From NCBI GenBank assembly GCA_964518955.1, contig CAZFHS010000012.1:60332-124331 (forward strand): 64,000 nucleotides of DNA, written 5' to 3'. The position numbers and the translations under genes are program-made. This stretch comes from JBDGYW01 sp964518955. Lineage in GTDB: Bacteria > Gemmatimonadota > Gemmatimonadetes > Gemmatimonadales > GWC2-71-9. Below the pieces are notes generated by a model. It saw only the letters and a program-made list of their open reading frames with translations. It ran no database searches and was not told the origin of the DNA. Position 1 is the stretch's first letter. The number at the start of each line of letters is the position of its first letter. Positions 9,595-18,167 of this stretch are shown piece by piece.

Positions 9595-10809
9595 GTGAGT
9601 CCTGTACCCTCGGTAAAACTCCTCGTATATCCGGACGACTGTGATTCGTTCGGGCACGTCAATCAGGCGACCTTTCTGCGCCTCTTCGAACACTCACGTT
9701 GGCAGGCGGTGGCCGACGGCCTCGGTATCGATGTATTCGATGGCGAAGACGCTTGGCCGGCGGTTCGCAAGACGACAATCGAATACTATGCTAGCGCGTT
9801 TCCTGGTGACGTGCTCAGGTTCGATACAGTTCTCACTCAACTTGGCCGTACCAGCTTCACGATGCATCAGACGGCCAGCCGTGATGTGGATGACACTATT
9901 GTGGCTGAGGCCGATTTCGTTTTCGTTTGTGTGACGCGAGACGGAAAGCCTACTCCCGTTCCGGAAAAAGTTGCCCGGTTTCTGGGTGCGCGACCGTCGT
10001 TAAGACCCAGCGCGATTCAGAACCTCGCAGTCAGGGGTGTGGCGACGGGGCTCGACGTGCTCGGTAACGGTGATGCCGTGGTGTTCGTTCATGGCTTTCC
10101 GCTCGACCGCACGATGTGGCGTGAGATTACAGGGACACTGACCGGCTGGAAAAGAGTGTCTCCCGACCTCCGCGGGCTTGGAGCTAGCGACATTCCCTCA
10201 ACTGGATGCTCGATGGCGGAGTACTCCGACGATCTAGCCGCCTTGCTCGACCAGCTCGACTTGGACAATGTGGTGCTTTGCGGACTCTCAATGGGTGGAT
10301 ATGTGGCGTTCGAGTTTCTGAAACGCCATCGCAATCGGGTCCGTGGGTTGATGTTGCTCAATACACGCGCCGACGAAGACGATGAGGTTGCCAGGGCGAA
10401 CAGAAACGAGACAATTGCCGCCGTAAAAAGAGATGGAGTCGAAGTTCTCGAAGATCTCCTGCTTCACCGCCTTGTGGCCCCAGATTCGATTGAAACCATG
10501 CCCCATGTCATCGAACGTTTGCGAGGGATGTTGAAGGGGCATTCAGCGGAAGGAGTGATCGGAGCACTCGAGGCAATGAGGGATAGAAATGACTCCAGAC
10601 AGCAACTCTCTTCGATCGACGTTCCTACTCTCGTAGTTGCTGGCAAGGAAGACCGTCTGATTTCGGTGCAGGCCTCTCAAGAACTAGCCGCGGCAATTCC
10701 TGGAGCACAGTTCACTGTGATAGCGGAAGCCGGGCACCTGACGCCGATGGAACAGCCGATCTCAACTGGGCGTGTCATCAGGCAGTTCTTAGACTCGATT
10801 GCCATTTGA
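9595..10809 (+). CDS. fusion of a hotdog acyl-CoA thioesterase and an alpha/beta hydrolase
   Basis: A 404-residue two-domain protein. Residues 1-135 form a 4HBT-type hotdog domain with the usual D-x-x-x-H-V-N active-site segment (DSFGHVN, Asp17, His21, Asn23), as in YbgC/FcbC-like acyl-CoA thioesterases. Residues about 155-404 are an alpha/beta hydrolase with the oxyanion segment VHGFPLDRTMW, nucleophile elbow GLSMGG (Ser232), DRL before the acid residue, and the catalytic His in EAGHLTPMEQP. The frame is continuous, so this is a true fusion in the assembly. A pathway for release and further hydrolysis of an acyl or aromatic CoA ester is inferred. The start is GTG at 9595. Confidence 0.85.
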   Translation: MSPVPSVKLLVYPDDCDSFGHVNQATFLRLFEHSRWQAVADGLGIDVFDGEDAWPAVRKTTIEYYASAFPGDVLRFDTVLTQLGRTSFTMHQTASRDVDDTIVAEADFVFVCVTRDGKPTPVPEKVARFLGARPSLRPSAIQNLAVRGVATGLDVLGNGDAVVFVHGFPLDRTMWREITGTLTGWKRVSPDLRGLGASDIPSTGCSMAEYSDDLAALLDQLDLDNVVLCGLSMGGYVAFEFLKRHRNRVRGLMLLNTRADEDDEVARANRNETIAAVKRDGVEVLEDLLLHRLVAPDSIETMPHVIERLRGMLKGHSAEGVIGALEAMRDRNDSRQQLSSIDVPTLVVAGKEDRLISVQASQELAAAIPGAQFTVIAEAGHLTPMEQPISTGRVIRQFLDSIAI

Positions 10810-10841
10810 GATGAGCCTCCCGGTTCGGACGGGAAGCTTCA

Positions 10842-10867
10842 ACTCCACAGCTGCTCAGATGTGGAGT
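10842..10867. terminator. hairpin at the convergent end of the fusion gene and def
   Basis: ACTCCACA (10842-10849) pairs perfectly with TGTGGAGT (10860-10867) around a ten-base loop. A second small stem (TCCCG/CGGGA) lies just before it. The structure overlaps the last codons of def. There is no T-run, so termination is plausible but unproven. Confidence 0.4.
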
Positions 10868-11436
10868 GCCGGAGCCCGCACGAAGTAGTCTCGTTCCGCC
10901 ACCCTCAATTCGGGTTCGCCGTATAGACCTGCCGCCGATTGGTGGCGGTTCCATTCCTCGCGGAGGCTAAAAGCGTTGCGGCCGGAAGGGCGATCCACGC
11001 TCAACACGCCGTCGAGATGGTCGATCTCGTGTTGCAGTAACTCGGAAAGCGGGCCCACAGCTTTGATTTTGTGCTGTTTCCCTGAAAGATCCTGATGTAT
11101 CATCTCGATCTGGTAGGCCCGTTGGACCCGTACGAGAATGTCCGGGATTGAAAAACAGTCATCCCACACCCAGAAGTCCTCGTCTCCAATATCGGTGACG
11201 GTTGGGTTTAGGATGAACCACGGTTCGTCAATCTCGATATAGATCATCCTCATCGGAGCGCCGATCTGAGGCGCAGCCAAGCCTCGGCCAACTCCATGTC
11301 GGGTACGCAGGTCGCGTAGAGTCTCTTGTAGATCATCGGCCACCAGCCGTACCGCGGGCGAAAGCGGATTGGCGATAGCGTCAGCTGGAGTTCGCAACAC
11401 CGGATCGCCGAGAAGATGTATGGACCTGATCGTCAT
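10855..11436 (-). CDS. def: peptide deformylase, variant motif 2
   Basis: This 193-residue enzyme removes the N-formyl group from new proteins. Motif 1 is RGLAAPQI (residues 51-58) and motif 3 is QHEIDH (135-140), giving the two His metal ligands and catalytic Glu137. Motif 2, normally E-G-C-L-S, reads DDCFS with the Cys ligand at residue 94. I chose the ATG at 11436 because AGAGG lies five bases upstream. A TTG ten codons earlier is possible. A housekeeping deformylase could sit elsewhere, and this copy may be a divergent paralogue. Confidence 0.85.
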   Translation of the reverse strand: MTIRSIHLLGDPVLRTPADAIANPLSPAVRLVADDLQETLRDLRTRHGVGRGLAAPQIGAPMRMIYIEIDEPWFILNPTVTDIGDEDFWVWDDCFSIPDILVRVQRAYQIEMIHQDLSGKQHKIKAVGPLSELLQHEIDHLDGVLSVDRPSGRNAFSLREEWNRHQSAAGLYGEPELRVAERDYFVRAPALHI

Positions 11437-11480
11437 CTGGACCTCTCGCGTAATGCGGGGCTCCAATCTAAGATGTTCCT

Positions 11481-12083
11481 ATGTTTGCGGCCACAGTTTT
11501 ATCTGCAGGGGCATCCACGAGAATGGGTTTTCCAAAGGCTCTCTTGGACTATCGTGGGCGTTCGTTTTTGCAATCCATTTTGGATGCTATCGAGGCTTTG
11601 GGTCTACGCGGGCTGGTCGCACTCGGACACGATGCCGATAAAATATTGTCGCAGCACGACTTACGCGGTGTGACCGTGGTGATGAACGATACACTGGAAG
11701 ACGGACCGATCGGGTCGATTCGAGCGTCGATCAAAGCAGTGGAGGACGCTCCGGTGGACGGCCTCCTGGTCTGGCCCGTGGATTTCCCGCATGTTGGCCT
11801 CGACACCGTTCGTGCATTAGTCGATAGATTCGGGGAAAAAGACCATCCTGCGATAGTCGTGCCGGAGTTCGAGGGTCGAAGTGGACATCCGGTGATCTTC
11901 GGGAGAGAAGTCTTCAACGAACTGTTGGATGTTGTCAGTTCCAACGGTGCTCGAGCGGTCGTGCGCCGCGACAGATCAAGGGTTGCTCGAATCGGGGTCA
12001 ACGATGCGGCAATAGTCGATTGCGTGAACACGCCGGAGTCATATGCGGAACTCCTGCGGCGCGCCGACAGGCAGCACTCCTAA
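11481..12083 (+). CDS. MobA/MocA-like nucleotidyltransferase
   Basis: A 200-residue protein of the NTP_transferase_3 type. The N-terminal nucleotide-binding signature is clear (LSAGASTRMGFPKALLDYRG, matching L-x-x-G-x-S-x-R-M-G-x-x-K). A metal-binding Asp follows in WPVDFPHV, then RSGHPVIF. Relatives transfer CMP or GMP to molybdopterin (MocA, MobA) or nucleotides to sugars. No molybdenum enzyme is close by, so the substrate is open. It starts 44 bases from the divergent def start. Confidence 0.78.
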   Translation: MFAATVLSAGASTRMGFPKALLDYRGRSFLQSILDAIEALGLRGLVALGHDADKILSQHDLRGVTVVMNDTLEDGPIGSIRASIKAVEDAPVDGLLVWPVDFPHVGLDTVRALVDRFGEKDHPAIVVPEFEGRSGHPVIFGREVFNELLDVVSSNGARAVVRRDRSRVARIGVNDAAIVDCVNTPESYAELLRRADRQHS

Positions 12084-12135
12084 CCATAACTTCAGTCCGC
12101 GGGGAGCAGCACCAACTTCGTGTCCCTTGTGATTG

Positions 12136-12169
12136 TCAACAAAAGTGTTAACATATTTGTTAATGTTGA
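12136..12169. promoter_or_regulatory. probable SufR operator: overlapping palindromes upstream of sufR
   Basis: Two overlapping 16-base inverted repeats lie in the sufR leader. TTAACA-tatt-TGTTAA (12148-12163) is perfect. TCAACA-aaag-TGTTAA (12136-12151) has one mismatch. A further TGTTGA sits at 12164-12169, so TGTTRA half-sites recur at about 10-12 base spacing. The region is AT-rich and ends 25 bases before the sufR ATG, where a repressor would block the promoter. Cyanobacterial SufR sites contain CAAC...GTTG, which is also present here. Autoregulation is inferred from position. Confidence 0.6.
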
Positions 12170-12194
12170 TGAAAGCTACAAGGAGTGATACTCG

Positions 12195-12884
12195 ATGGAA
12201 TCAATGACACCCGGATTGGCAGGCCACAGGGGATTGCGCGGCGAGATCCTCGTTGAGCTCAAGAAGTCACAACCGGTTACGGCAAAAGAGCTTGCAGCGA
12301 CGTTCGCGGTGTCGGCCAATGCCATCCGCCGCCATCTGAAAGAGCTCGAAGCCGAGAGTCTAGTTGTGTATTCCAGGGAGATTAGAGGTAGCGGAGCGCC
12401 AACATACGCATTCCAGCTCAGCGATGCCGGAGAAGCTCTGTTCCCTACGCAGTACGGAGAGGTACTCGCCGATGTCCTGGAACATATGGCTCGATCGGGT
12501 GGCCGAGAGGCGGTGAAGGAGATGTTTGCCGGCAGGTTCCGTGAGCACGCCGATCGGATAAGGGCAGAGATGCCAGATGCAAGCCTCGAGGAAAGGTTGA
12601 AGGCTGTGGCTGGCTTGCTGTCCGATCAGGGTTTCATGGCGGCGTGGTCGCGGGATCACGGCGCCCTAACCTTGGCCGAACACAATTGTGCCGTACGTGC
12701 CGTTGCGGAGGCATTCCCAGAAATCTGCGCTGCCGAGGCCGAGTTCCTCAGTGAGGTGCTTCAAACCGAAGTGACGCGCGATTCGCACATACGGGATGGG
12801 TGCAATTCCTGCCAGTACTCCATCGGCCTCAAATCGAAGGTCCAAAATACGGCTGAAACCCAGGAAGAAGACAGACATGTCTGA
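12195..12884 (+). CDS. sufR: SufR-like Fe-S sensing repressor
   Basis: A 229-residue regulator with an N-terminal winged helix-turn-helix (about residues 15-75; VTAKELAATFAVSANAIRRHL). The C-terminal half has four cysteines, Cys165, Cys178, Cys203 and Cys206, spaced 12, 24 and 2 apart, which fit ligands of an Fe-S cluster. In the SufR family a bound cluster signals iron-sulfur sufficiency and represses the suf operon. The gene heads the suf genes and its stop overlaps the sufB start by eight bases, so it is co-transcribed and probably coupled in translation. A palindromic site lies upstream. Confidence 0.88.
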   Translation: MESMTPGLAGHRGLRGEILVELKKSQPVTAKELAATFAVSANAIRRHLKELEAESLVVYSREIRGSGAPTYAFQLSDAGEALFPTQYGEVLADVLEHMARSGGREAVKEMFAGRFREHADRIRAEMPDASLEERLKAVAGLLSDQGFMAAWSRDHGALTLAEHNCAVRAVAEAFPEICAAEAEFLSEVLQTEVTRDSHIRDGCNSCQYSIGLKSKVQNTAETQEEDRHV

Positions 12885-14310
12885 TCCTGTCGATCAACAA
12901 CTCTCACAGCCCTACAAGTACGGTTGGGTGACGGATGTCGATTCCGACATCGTGCCGGCCGGCCTCAGCGAAGACGTGGTTCGCCTGATTTCGAACAAGA
13001 AAGAAGAGCCCGAGTGGCTTTTGGAGTGGAGGCTCAAAGCGTACCGGAACTGGCTCAAGATGCAGGAGCCTACTTGGGCAAAGGTCGAATACGAACCCAT
13101 AGACTATCAATCGATTCATTACTACGCCGCACCCAAGCAGAAGACGGTGCAGAGTCTCGACGAAGTAGATCCCAAAGTCCTCGAGGCCTTTGAAAAACTC
13201 GGGATTCCACTCGAAGAGCAGCAGCGCTTAGCGGGAGTGGCGGTGGATGCGGTGTTCGACAGTGTGTCGGTGGCTACGACATTCAAGGAAACGCTCGCGG
13301 ATCATGGAGTGATTTTCTTGCCGTTCTCCGAAGCGGTTCGTGAGTACCCCGATGTGGTACGGCAATACCTTGGCTCGGTAGTTCCGCCGGGAGACAACTT
13401 CCATGCGGCCCTGAACTCGGCCGTATTCAGCGACGGGTCGTTCGTGTATGTGCCCAAGGGTGTGAGATGCCCCATGGAGTTGTCGACTTACTTCCGAATT
13501 AACGCCGCAGCGACGGGGCAGTTCGAACGCACTCTGATCGTCGCCGACGAAGGTGCGTATGTCAGCTACCTGGAAGGTTGTTCCGCCCCGATGCGGGACG
13601 AGAATCAACTCCACGCCGCCGTAGTCGAACTCGTCGCGCTCGAGAACGCCACCATCAAATACTCGACTGTTCAGAACTGGTACCCCGGTGACGAGAACGG
13701 CAAGGGCGGCATATACAATTTTGTTACGAAGCGTGGAGATTGCCGGGGAGACAACTCGAAGATCTCCTGGACTCAAGTTGAAACGGGATCTGCCATCACG
13801 TGGAAGTATCCGAGCTGTTTGCTCAAGGGTGACAACTCGGTGGGCGAGTTCTACTCCGTAGCTGTAACCAACAATCACCAACAGGCCGACACGGGCACCA
13901 AAATGGTGCACCTCGGCAAGAACACGCGCAGCACCATCGTGTCGAAGGGGATCTCTGCCGGGAAGAGCCAGAACACTTACAGAGGGTTGGTCAAGATCAT
14001 GAAGGGTGCTGAGAGTGCACGGAACTTCTCTCAGTGTGATTCGATGCTGATTGGTGACCAATGTGGAGCCCACACGGTTCCGTACATCGACGTCCGCAAC
14101 AACTCGGCGATCATGGAGCACGAAGCCACGACGTCCAAGATCGGCGAAGATCAGATCTTCTATTGCAGGCAACGCGGCCTTTCTGCAGAAGACGCTATTT
14201 CCATGATAGTGAACGGATTCTGCAAGGAGGTCTTCAAAGAACTGCCGATGGAATTTGCCGTCGAGGCGCACAACCTCCTCGGTCTTACTCTAGAGGGAAG
14301 TGTTGGCTGA
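12877..14310 (+). CDS. sufB: Fe-S cluster scaffold subunit SufB
   Basis: This 477-residue protein is the scaffold half of the SufBCD complex, on which Fe-S clusters are built in the cytoplasm. Family features include the beta-helix core with VYVPKGVRCPMELSTYFRIN, EGCSAP, the stretch around NFSQCDSMLIGDQCGAHTVP and the final FCKEVFKELPMEFAVEA. I start at the ATG at 12877 (MSDPVDQQLSQPYKYGW), inside the end of sufR and preceded by GGAAGAAG. A frame-open extension to 12796 would only repeat sufR coding sequence. Confidence 0.97.
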   Translation: MSDPVDQQLSQPYKYGWVTDVDSDIVPAGLSEDVVRLISNKKEEPEWLLEWRLKAYRNWLKMQEPTWAKVEYEPIDYQSIHYYAAPKQKTVQSLDEVDPKVLEAFEKLGIPLEEQQRLAGVAVDAVFDSVSVATTFKETLADHGVIFLPFSEAVREYPDVVRQYLGSVVPPGDNFHAALNSAVFSDGSFVYVPKGVRCPMELSTYFRINAAATGQFERTLIVADEGAYVSYLEGCSAPMRDENQLHAAVVELVALENATIKYSTVQNWYPGDENGKGGIYNFVTKRGDCRGDNSKISWTQVETGSAITWKYPSCLLKGDNSVGEFYSVAVTNNHQQADTGTKMVHLGKNTRSTIVSKGISAGKSQNTYRGLVKIMKGAESARNFSQCDSMLIGDQCGAHTVPYIDVRNNSAIMEHEATTSKIGEDQIFYCRQRGLSAEDAISMIVNGFCKEVFKELPMEFAVEAHNLLGLTLEGSVG

Positions 14311-14313
14311 ACG

Positions 14314-15069
14314 ATGCTAGAGATTCGAAACTTGCACGCCGCCATAGAGGGCAAGGAAATCCTAAAAGGGATCGATCTGACAGTCGACGCTGGAGAGATC
14401 CATGCGCTCATGGGTCCGAACGGATCCGGCAAGAGCACGCTCTCTCAGGTCCTTGCGGGTCACCCTTCGTACGAGGTGACCGCGGGCTCAGTGATGTTTC
14501 GGGGGCAGGATCTGTTGCAGCTGGAACCGGAAGAACGTGCGTGCAGCGGCCTATTTCTCGCTTTCCAATACCCGGTCGAGATTCGAGGCATCACGAATGC
14601 CTATTTCCTGCGCCATGCGTTGAATGCCCGGCGGAAATGCGAAGGGCTCGAAGAGCTCGATCCGATCGATTTTTTAGATGTGCTCGATGAAAAACTGGCG
14701 ACGATCGATTGGGACGACAGCTTCATTAATCGCCCGGTAAACGAAGGTTTTTCGGGCGGTGAGAAAAAGCGCAATGAAATTTTGCAACTCGCAGTACTCG
14801 AACCAAAGCTCGCGGTACTGGATGAACCTGACTCAGGGCTCGACATAGATGCCTTGAAGATCGTGGCAGAGGGCGTGAACAAACTTCGAACCCCCGACAA
14901 CGCGACGCTGCTCATAACGCACTACCAGAGACTCCTCAACTACATCATCCCTGATCGTGTGCATGTATTGGTGGGTGGCCGAGTGGTGACCTCCGGTGGC
15001 AAAGAGCTCGCTCGCGAACTCGAATCCAGGGGATACGACTGGGTAAGAACACCAGTCACCATCGACTGA
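14314..15069 (+). CDS. sufC: Fe-S assembly ATPase SufC
   Basis: A 251-residue ABC-type ATPase that drives conformational change in SufBCD. Walker A is GPNGSGKST, the signature motif is FSGGEKKRNE, Walker B is LAVLDEPDSGLD and the H-loop is LLITHYQRLL. The length is standard. It starts three bases after sufB and its TGA shares one base with the sufD ATG (TGATG), so translation is coupled. Confidence 0.97.
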   Translation: MLEIRNLHAAIEGKEILKGIDLTVDAGEIHALMGPNGSGKSTLSQVLAGHPSYEVTAGSVMFRGQDLLQLEPEERACSGLFLAFQYPVEIRGITNAYFLRHALNARRKCEGLEELDPIDFLDVLDEKLATIDWDDSFINRPVNEGFSGGEKKRNEILQLAVLEPKLAVLDEPDSGLDIDALKIVAEGVNKLRTPDNATLLITHYQRLLNYIIPDRVHVLVGGRVVTSGGKELARELESRGYDWVRTPVTID

Positions 15070-16409
15070 TGGCAAAGGAGATCGTAAGGCGCTACCTGTC
15101 AGATTATGCAGCGCTGTCCGAGAGCGGAGGCTCGGTTTTCTCTACGTCGCTCGGGGAGGTTCGAAAGCGCTCAATCGACCGATTCGCAGAGGTAGGATTT
15201 CCGTCATCGCGAGATGAGAAATGGCGCTTCACGAATTTTTCGCGCCTAACTGAGAAACATTTTGCTGTGAAGAACGGAGTCGGCGATCAACAATCGGAAG
15301 CGGCACTGGACGATTCACCGATCGGGTGGCTCAGCCCAAACCGCGTCGTATTCGTAGATGGGAAGTTCTCACCCAAAGTTTCTGCGGTTGCCGGTTTGCC
15401 AAACACAACTCTCGTCGGCAACCTCAGCACCACGGCGAACAACGATCCGACCATCTTGGAACAGGGTATTGCACAAATCGCAGACAGTTTCGACAGCCCA
15501 TTTACGGCATTGAACACCGCGTTTTTCTCTGAAGGTGGCACGCTGTTGGTGCCTGACGGAGTGTGCATCGAAGAGCCGATTCAATTTCTCTTCCTGACCA
15601 CCAGCCATTCTACCGATCGAGTTACACACCCTCGCAACATGGTTATCGTCGGCGAGGGCGCCGAAGCAACAGTCGTGGAGACCTACCTGGGGCTGGGCGA
15701 CGGGAGTTCATGGACAAATCCAGTAACAGAAATCGTGTTGGGTGATGCGGCAGATCTTAAACTCCACCGAGTTCAGTTGGATGGGAAGAAATCGTTCCAC
15801 ACGGCTACGACACAGTGTCGCCAAGGCCGCGACAGCAATCTCACATTTTCCACCGTTGTTTTTGGTGGTTCGCTCTCGAGACACGATATCAACTTCAAGC
15901 TGGACGGTATCGGTGCTTCTTGTTCTCTCCACGGGATCTCCTATCTGAGAGACCGGCAGCATTCTGACAACCAGACGACCATCGAACACGCAAAACCTCA
16001 TTGCACGAGCGTGGAGAAATTCAACGGAATCTACGACGACAGTTCACGCGGTGTTTTCACCGGCCGAGTGCTAGTGAAGCCTTACGCTCAGCAAACCGAC
16101 GCTATTCAATCCAGCAGAAACCTGCTGCTCACCGAAACGGCCCGTGCAGATACACAGCCGCAGCTAGAGATCTTCGCTGACGACGTAAAATGCACCCACG
16201 GGGCAACGGTCGGCCCGATTGATGATGAAGCTCTGTTCTACCTCCGCAGCAAGGGCCTGACGTCTGACGATGCGCGCGCGATGCTGACGTATGGTTTTGC
16301 CGTCGAGATAATCGACATGATCGGGATCAAAGAATTGCGTGAATATCTCGACGCCATCCTGAGATCGAGACTGGATCGCGAAGGACGCGACACTCGGGGG
16401 GAGAAGTGA
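15069..16409 (+). CDS. sufD: Fe-S assembly protein SufD
   Basis: A 446-residue SufB paralogue and partner, needed for iron entry into the scaffold. The central beta-helix and the conserved C-terminal region are visible (DVKCTHGATVGPIDDEALFY, then RGLTSDDAR-like KGLTSDDARAMLTYGFA), with the His-containing CTHGAT segment typical of SufD. The N-terminal helical region carries SSRDEKWRFTNFS. The end overlaps the sufS start by four bases (GTGA). Confidence 0.95.
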   Translation: MAKEIVRRYLSDYAALSESGGSVFSTSLGEVRKRSIDRFAEVGFPSSRDEKWRFTNFSRLTEKHFAVKNGVGDQQSEAALDDSPIGWLSPNRVVFVDGKFSPKVSAVAGLPNTTLVGNLSTTANNDPTILEQGIAQIADSFDSPFTALNTAFFSEGGTLLVPDGVCIEEPIQFLFLTTSHSTDRVTHPRNMVIVGEGAEATVVETYLGLGDGSSWTNPVTEIVLGDAADLKLHRVQLDGKKSFHTATTQCRQGRDSNLTFSTVVFGGSLSRHDINFKLDGIGASCSLHGISYLRDRQHSDNQTTIEHAKPHCTSVEKFNGIYDDSSRGVFTGRVLVKPYAQQTDAIQSSRNLLLTETARADTQPQLEIFADDVKCTHGATVGPIDDEALFYLRSKGLTSDDARAMLTYGFAVEIIDMIGIKELREYLDAILRSRLDREGRDTRGEK

Positions 16410-17668
16410 AAGACATAGACACTGGCACGATCCAGAAGAACGCGCAGGAGCTGGACATATGCGGCGTTCGCAGCGACTTCCCAATCTTGAGCCAAGCGGT
16501 TCGCGGCAAGCCGCTCGTGTATCTGGACAGTGCTGCGACAACGCAAAAACCGCAGCAGGTAATCGATGCGCTGTCTCGATTTTACAGTTCGGAGAATTCC
16601 AACATCCATAGGGGTGTGTACTACCTGAGTGAGCGCGCAACCGCGGCATACGAAAGGGCGCGCATCTTGGCCCAGAGATTTTTGAATGCTGCTCGAGCGG
16701 AGGAGATTGTCTTCGTGAGGAGTGCAACCGAAGCAATCAACCTGGTTGCATCCAGCTATGGCCGCTCACAAATCGGTGAAGGTGATGAGATCGTCGTGTC
16801 GGCCATGGAACACCACTCGAATATCGTGCCCTGGCAGCTGATTGCAGAACAAGTTGGGGCGACGCTCCGCGTGATACACATGGATCAGACAGGTACGCTT
16901 CTTCAAGACGAATACGAAATGTGTCTTGGACCACGTACCAAGATTGTGTCTCTGGTTCACGTGTCGAATTCACTGGGTACGGTGAACCCAGTGAAAGCCA
17001 TGACGTCCCACGCACGGAGTATGGGCATTCCCGTTTTGGTAGATGGCGCGCAGGCGGCAGCACACATGCCGATCGACGTGCAAGATATCGGCTGTGATTT
17101 CTATGCCGTCTCGGGCCACAAGATGTTCGGACCTACGGGAATTGGTGTGCTGTACGGACGTTCGAGATTGCTCGAGCATATGCCGCCCTATCAGGGTGGG
17201 GGAGAGATGATTCGATCGGTGAGTTTCAGCGGCACAACCTACGCGGATGCACCGGCGAAGTTCGAAGCCGGCACTCCACACATTGCAGGCGCGGTCGGTC
17301 TAGGAGCCGCGATAGAATACATCGCGAGCCTCCCTCACGAGTTCATCCAGAAGCACGAAGAATCACTGTTGCGTTATGCAATAGATCGACTGAGCCAGGT
17401 GGATGGACTGAAGTTGATCGGGAACCCGAAAGAGCGAGCGGCAGCAGTCTCGTTTGTAATCGATGGTGTCCACGCCCACGACGTCGGGACCATCGTCGAT
17501 CAAGATGGTGTCGCAATTCGCACCGGGCACCATTGCACCCAGCCCGTAATGGACTTTTTTGGAGTACCTGCTACAGCACGAGCTTCGTTTGCTTTCTACA
17601 ACACGACTGAGGAGGTCGACCTTTTGGTGGAAGCGTTGCATAGAGTGAGAAAGGTGTTTGGGACATGA
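16406..17668 (+). CDS. sufS: cysteine desulfurase SufS
   Basis: A 420-residue PLP enzyme that takes sulfur from cysteine as a persulfide for cluster assembly. The PLP lysine lies in AVSGHKMFGPTGIGVLYG and the catalytic cysteine in RTGHHCTQPVMDFFG, the group II (SufS) pattern. It also shows YLDSAATTQKP and SAMEHHSN. The start is GTG at 16406, preceded by a G-rich ribosome binding site. Its ATGA overlap with sufU fits the usual SufS-SufU pairing, where SufU accepts the sulfur. Confidence 0.96.
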   Translation: MKDIDTGTIQKNAQELDICGVRSDFPILSQAVRGKPLVYLDSAATTQKPQQVIDALSRFYSSENSNIHRGVYYLSERATAAYERARILAQRFLNAARAEEIVFVRSATEAINLVASSYGRSQIGEGDEIVVSAMEHHSNIVPWQLIAEQVGATLRVIHMDQTGTLLQDEYEMCLGPRTKIVSLVHVSNSLGTVNPVKAMTSHARSMGIPVLVDGAQAAAHMPIDVQDIGCDFYAVSGHKMFGPTGIGVLYGRSRLLEHMPPYQGGGEMIRSVSFSGTTYADAPAKFEAGTPHIAGAVGLGAAIEYIASLPHEFIQKHEESLLRYAIDRLSQVDGLKLIGNPKERAAAVSFVIDGVHAHDVGTIVDQDGVAIRTGHHCTQPVMDFFGVPATARASFAFYNTTEEVDLLVEALHRVRKVFGT

Positions 17669-18117
17669 GCGCTCTCTCGGACCTCTATCAGCAAGTCATT
17701 CTCGATCACAACCGCAAGCCGCGGAACTTCAGAGTCATGCAAACGCCAGACAAGTTTGCAACCGGCGACAACCCTCTCTGCGGTGACAAGATTGAGGTGT
17801 TTGTGAAACTGGACGGCGACAAGATAGAAGATGTGAGTTTCCAAGGTTCTGGTTGTGCAATCTCGCAGTCGTCAGCATCATTGATGACCACTACGGTCAT
17901 TGGCAAGTCGGTCGATGAGGCGATGGAGCTGTTTGCCAAGTTCCATGAAATGGTGACGAGCGACCTCGTCAGCCCTGTGGACAAGGAAGCGCTAGGCAAG
18001 TTGAGGGCGTTCGGGGGAGTCCGTGAGTTTCCAAGCCGAGTCAAGTGTGCAAACCTCACTTGGCACACACTCAAAGCGGCTCTGGATTCCGAGGCGGAGC
18101 TGGTCACCACTGAATGA
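17665..18117 (+). CDS. sufU: sulfur-transfer protein SufU
   Basis: A 150-residue zinc-dependent sulfur acceptor of the IscU fold. The three conserved cysteines are in GDNPLCGDKIEV, FQGSGCAISQSSASLM and SRVKCANLTWHTL, with the Asp ligand in the first segment. The extra segment between the second and third cysteines and the missing IscU LPPVK motif mark it as SufU, not IscU. It begins inside the sufS stop. Confidence 0.94.
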   Translation: MSALSDLYQQVILDHNRKPRNFRVMQTPDKFATGDNPLCGDKIEVFVKLDGDKIEDVSFQGSGCAISQSSASLMTTTVIGKSVDEAMELFAKFHEMVTSDLVSPVDKEALGKLRAFGGVREFPSRVKCANLTWHTLKAALDSEAELVTTE

Positions 18118-18167
18118 GCAACGAAAACAAAGTGAGTATTGTTGACGATGTCTGATGAGGCGAGGGA

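Noticed and set aside
13228..14271. 347-codon minus-strand ORF over sufB
   Set aside because: It is a mirror of a clearly conserved sufB; long antisense frames are common at this GC content and codon usage.
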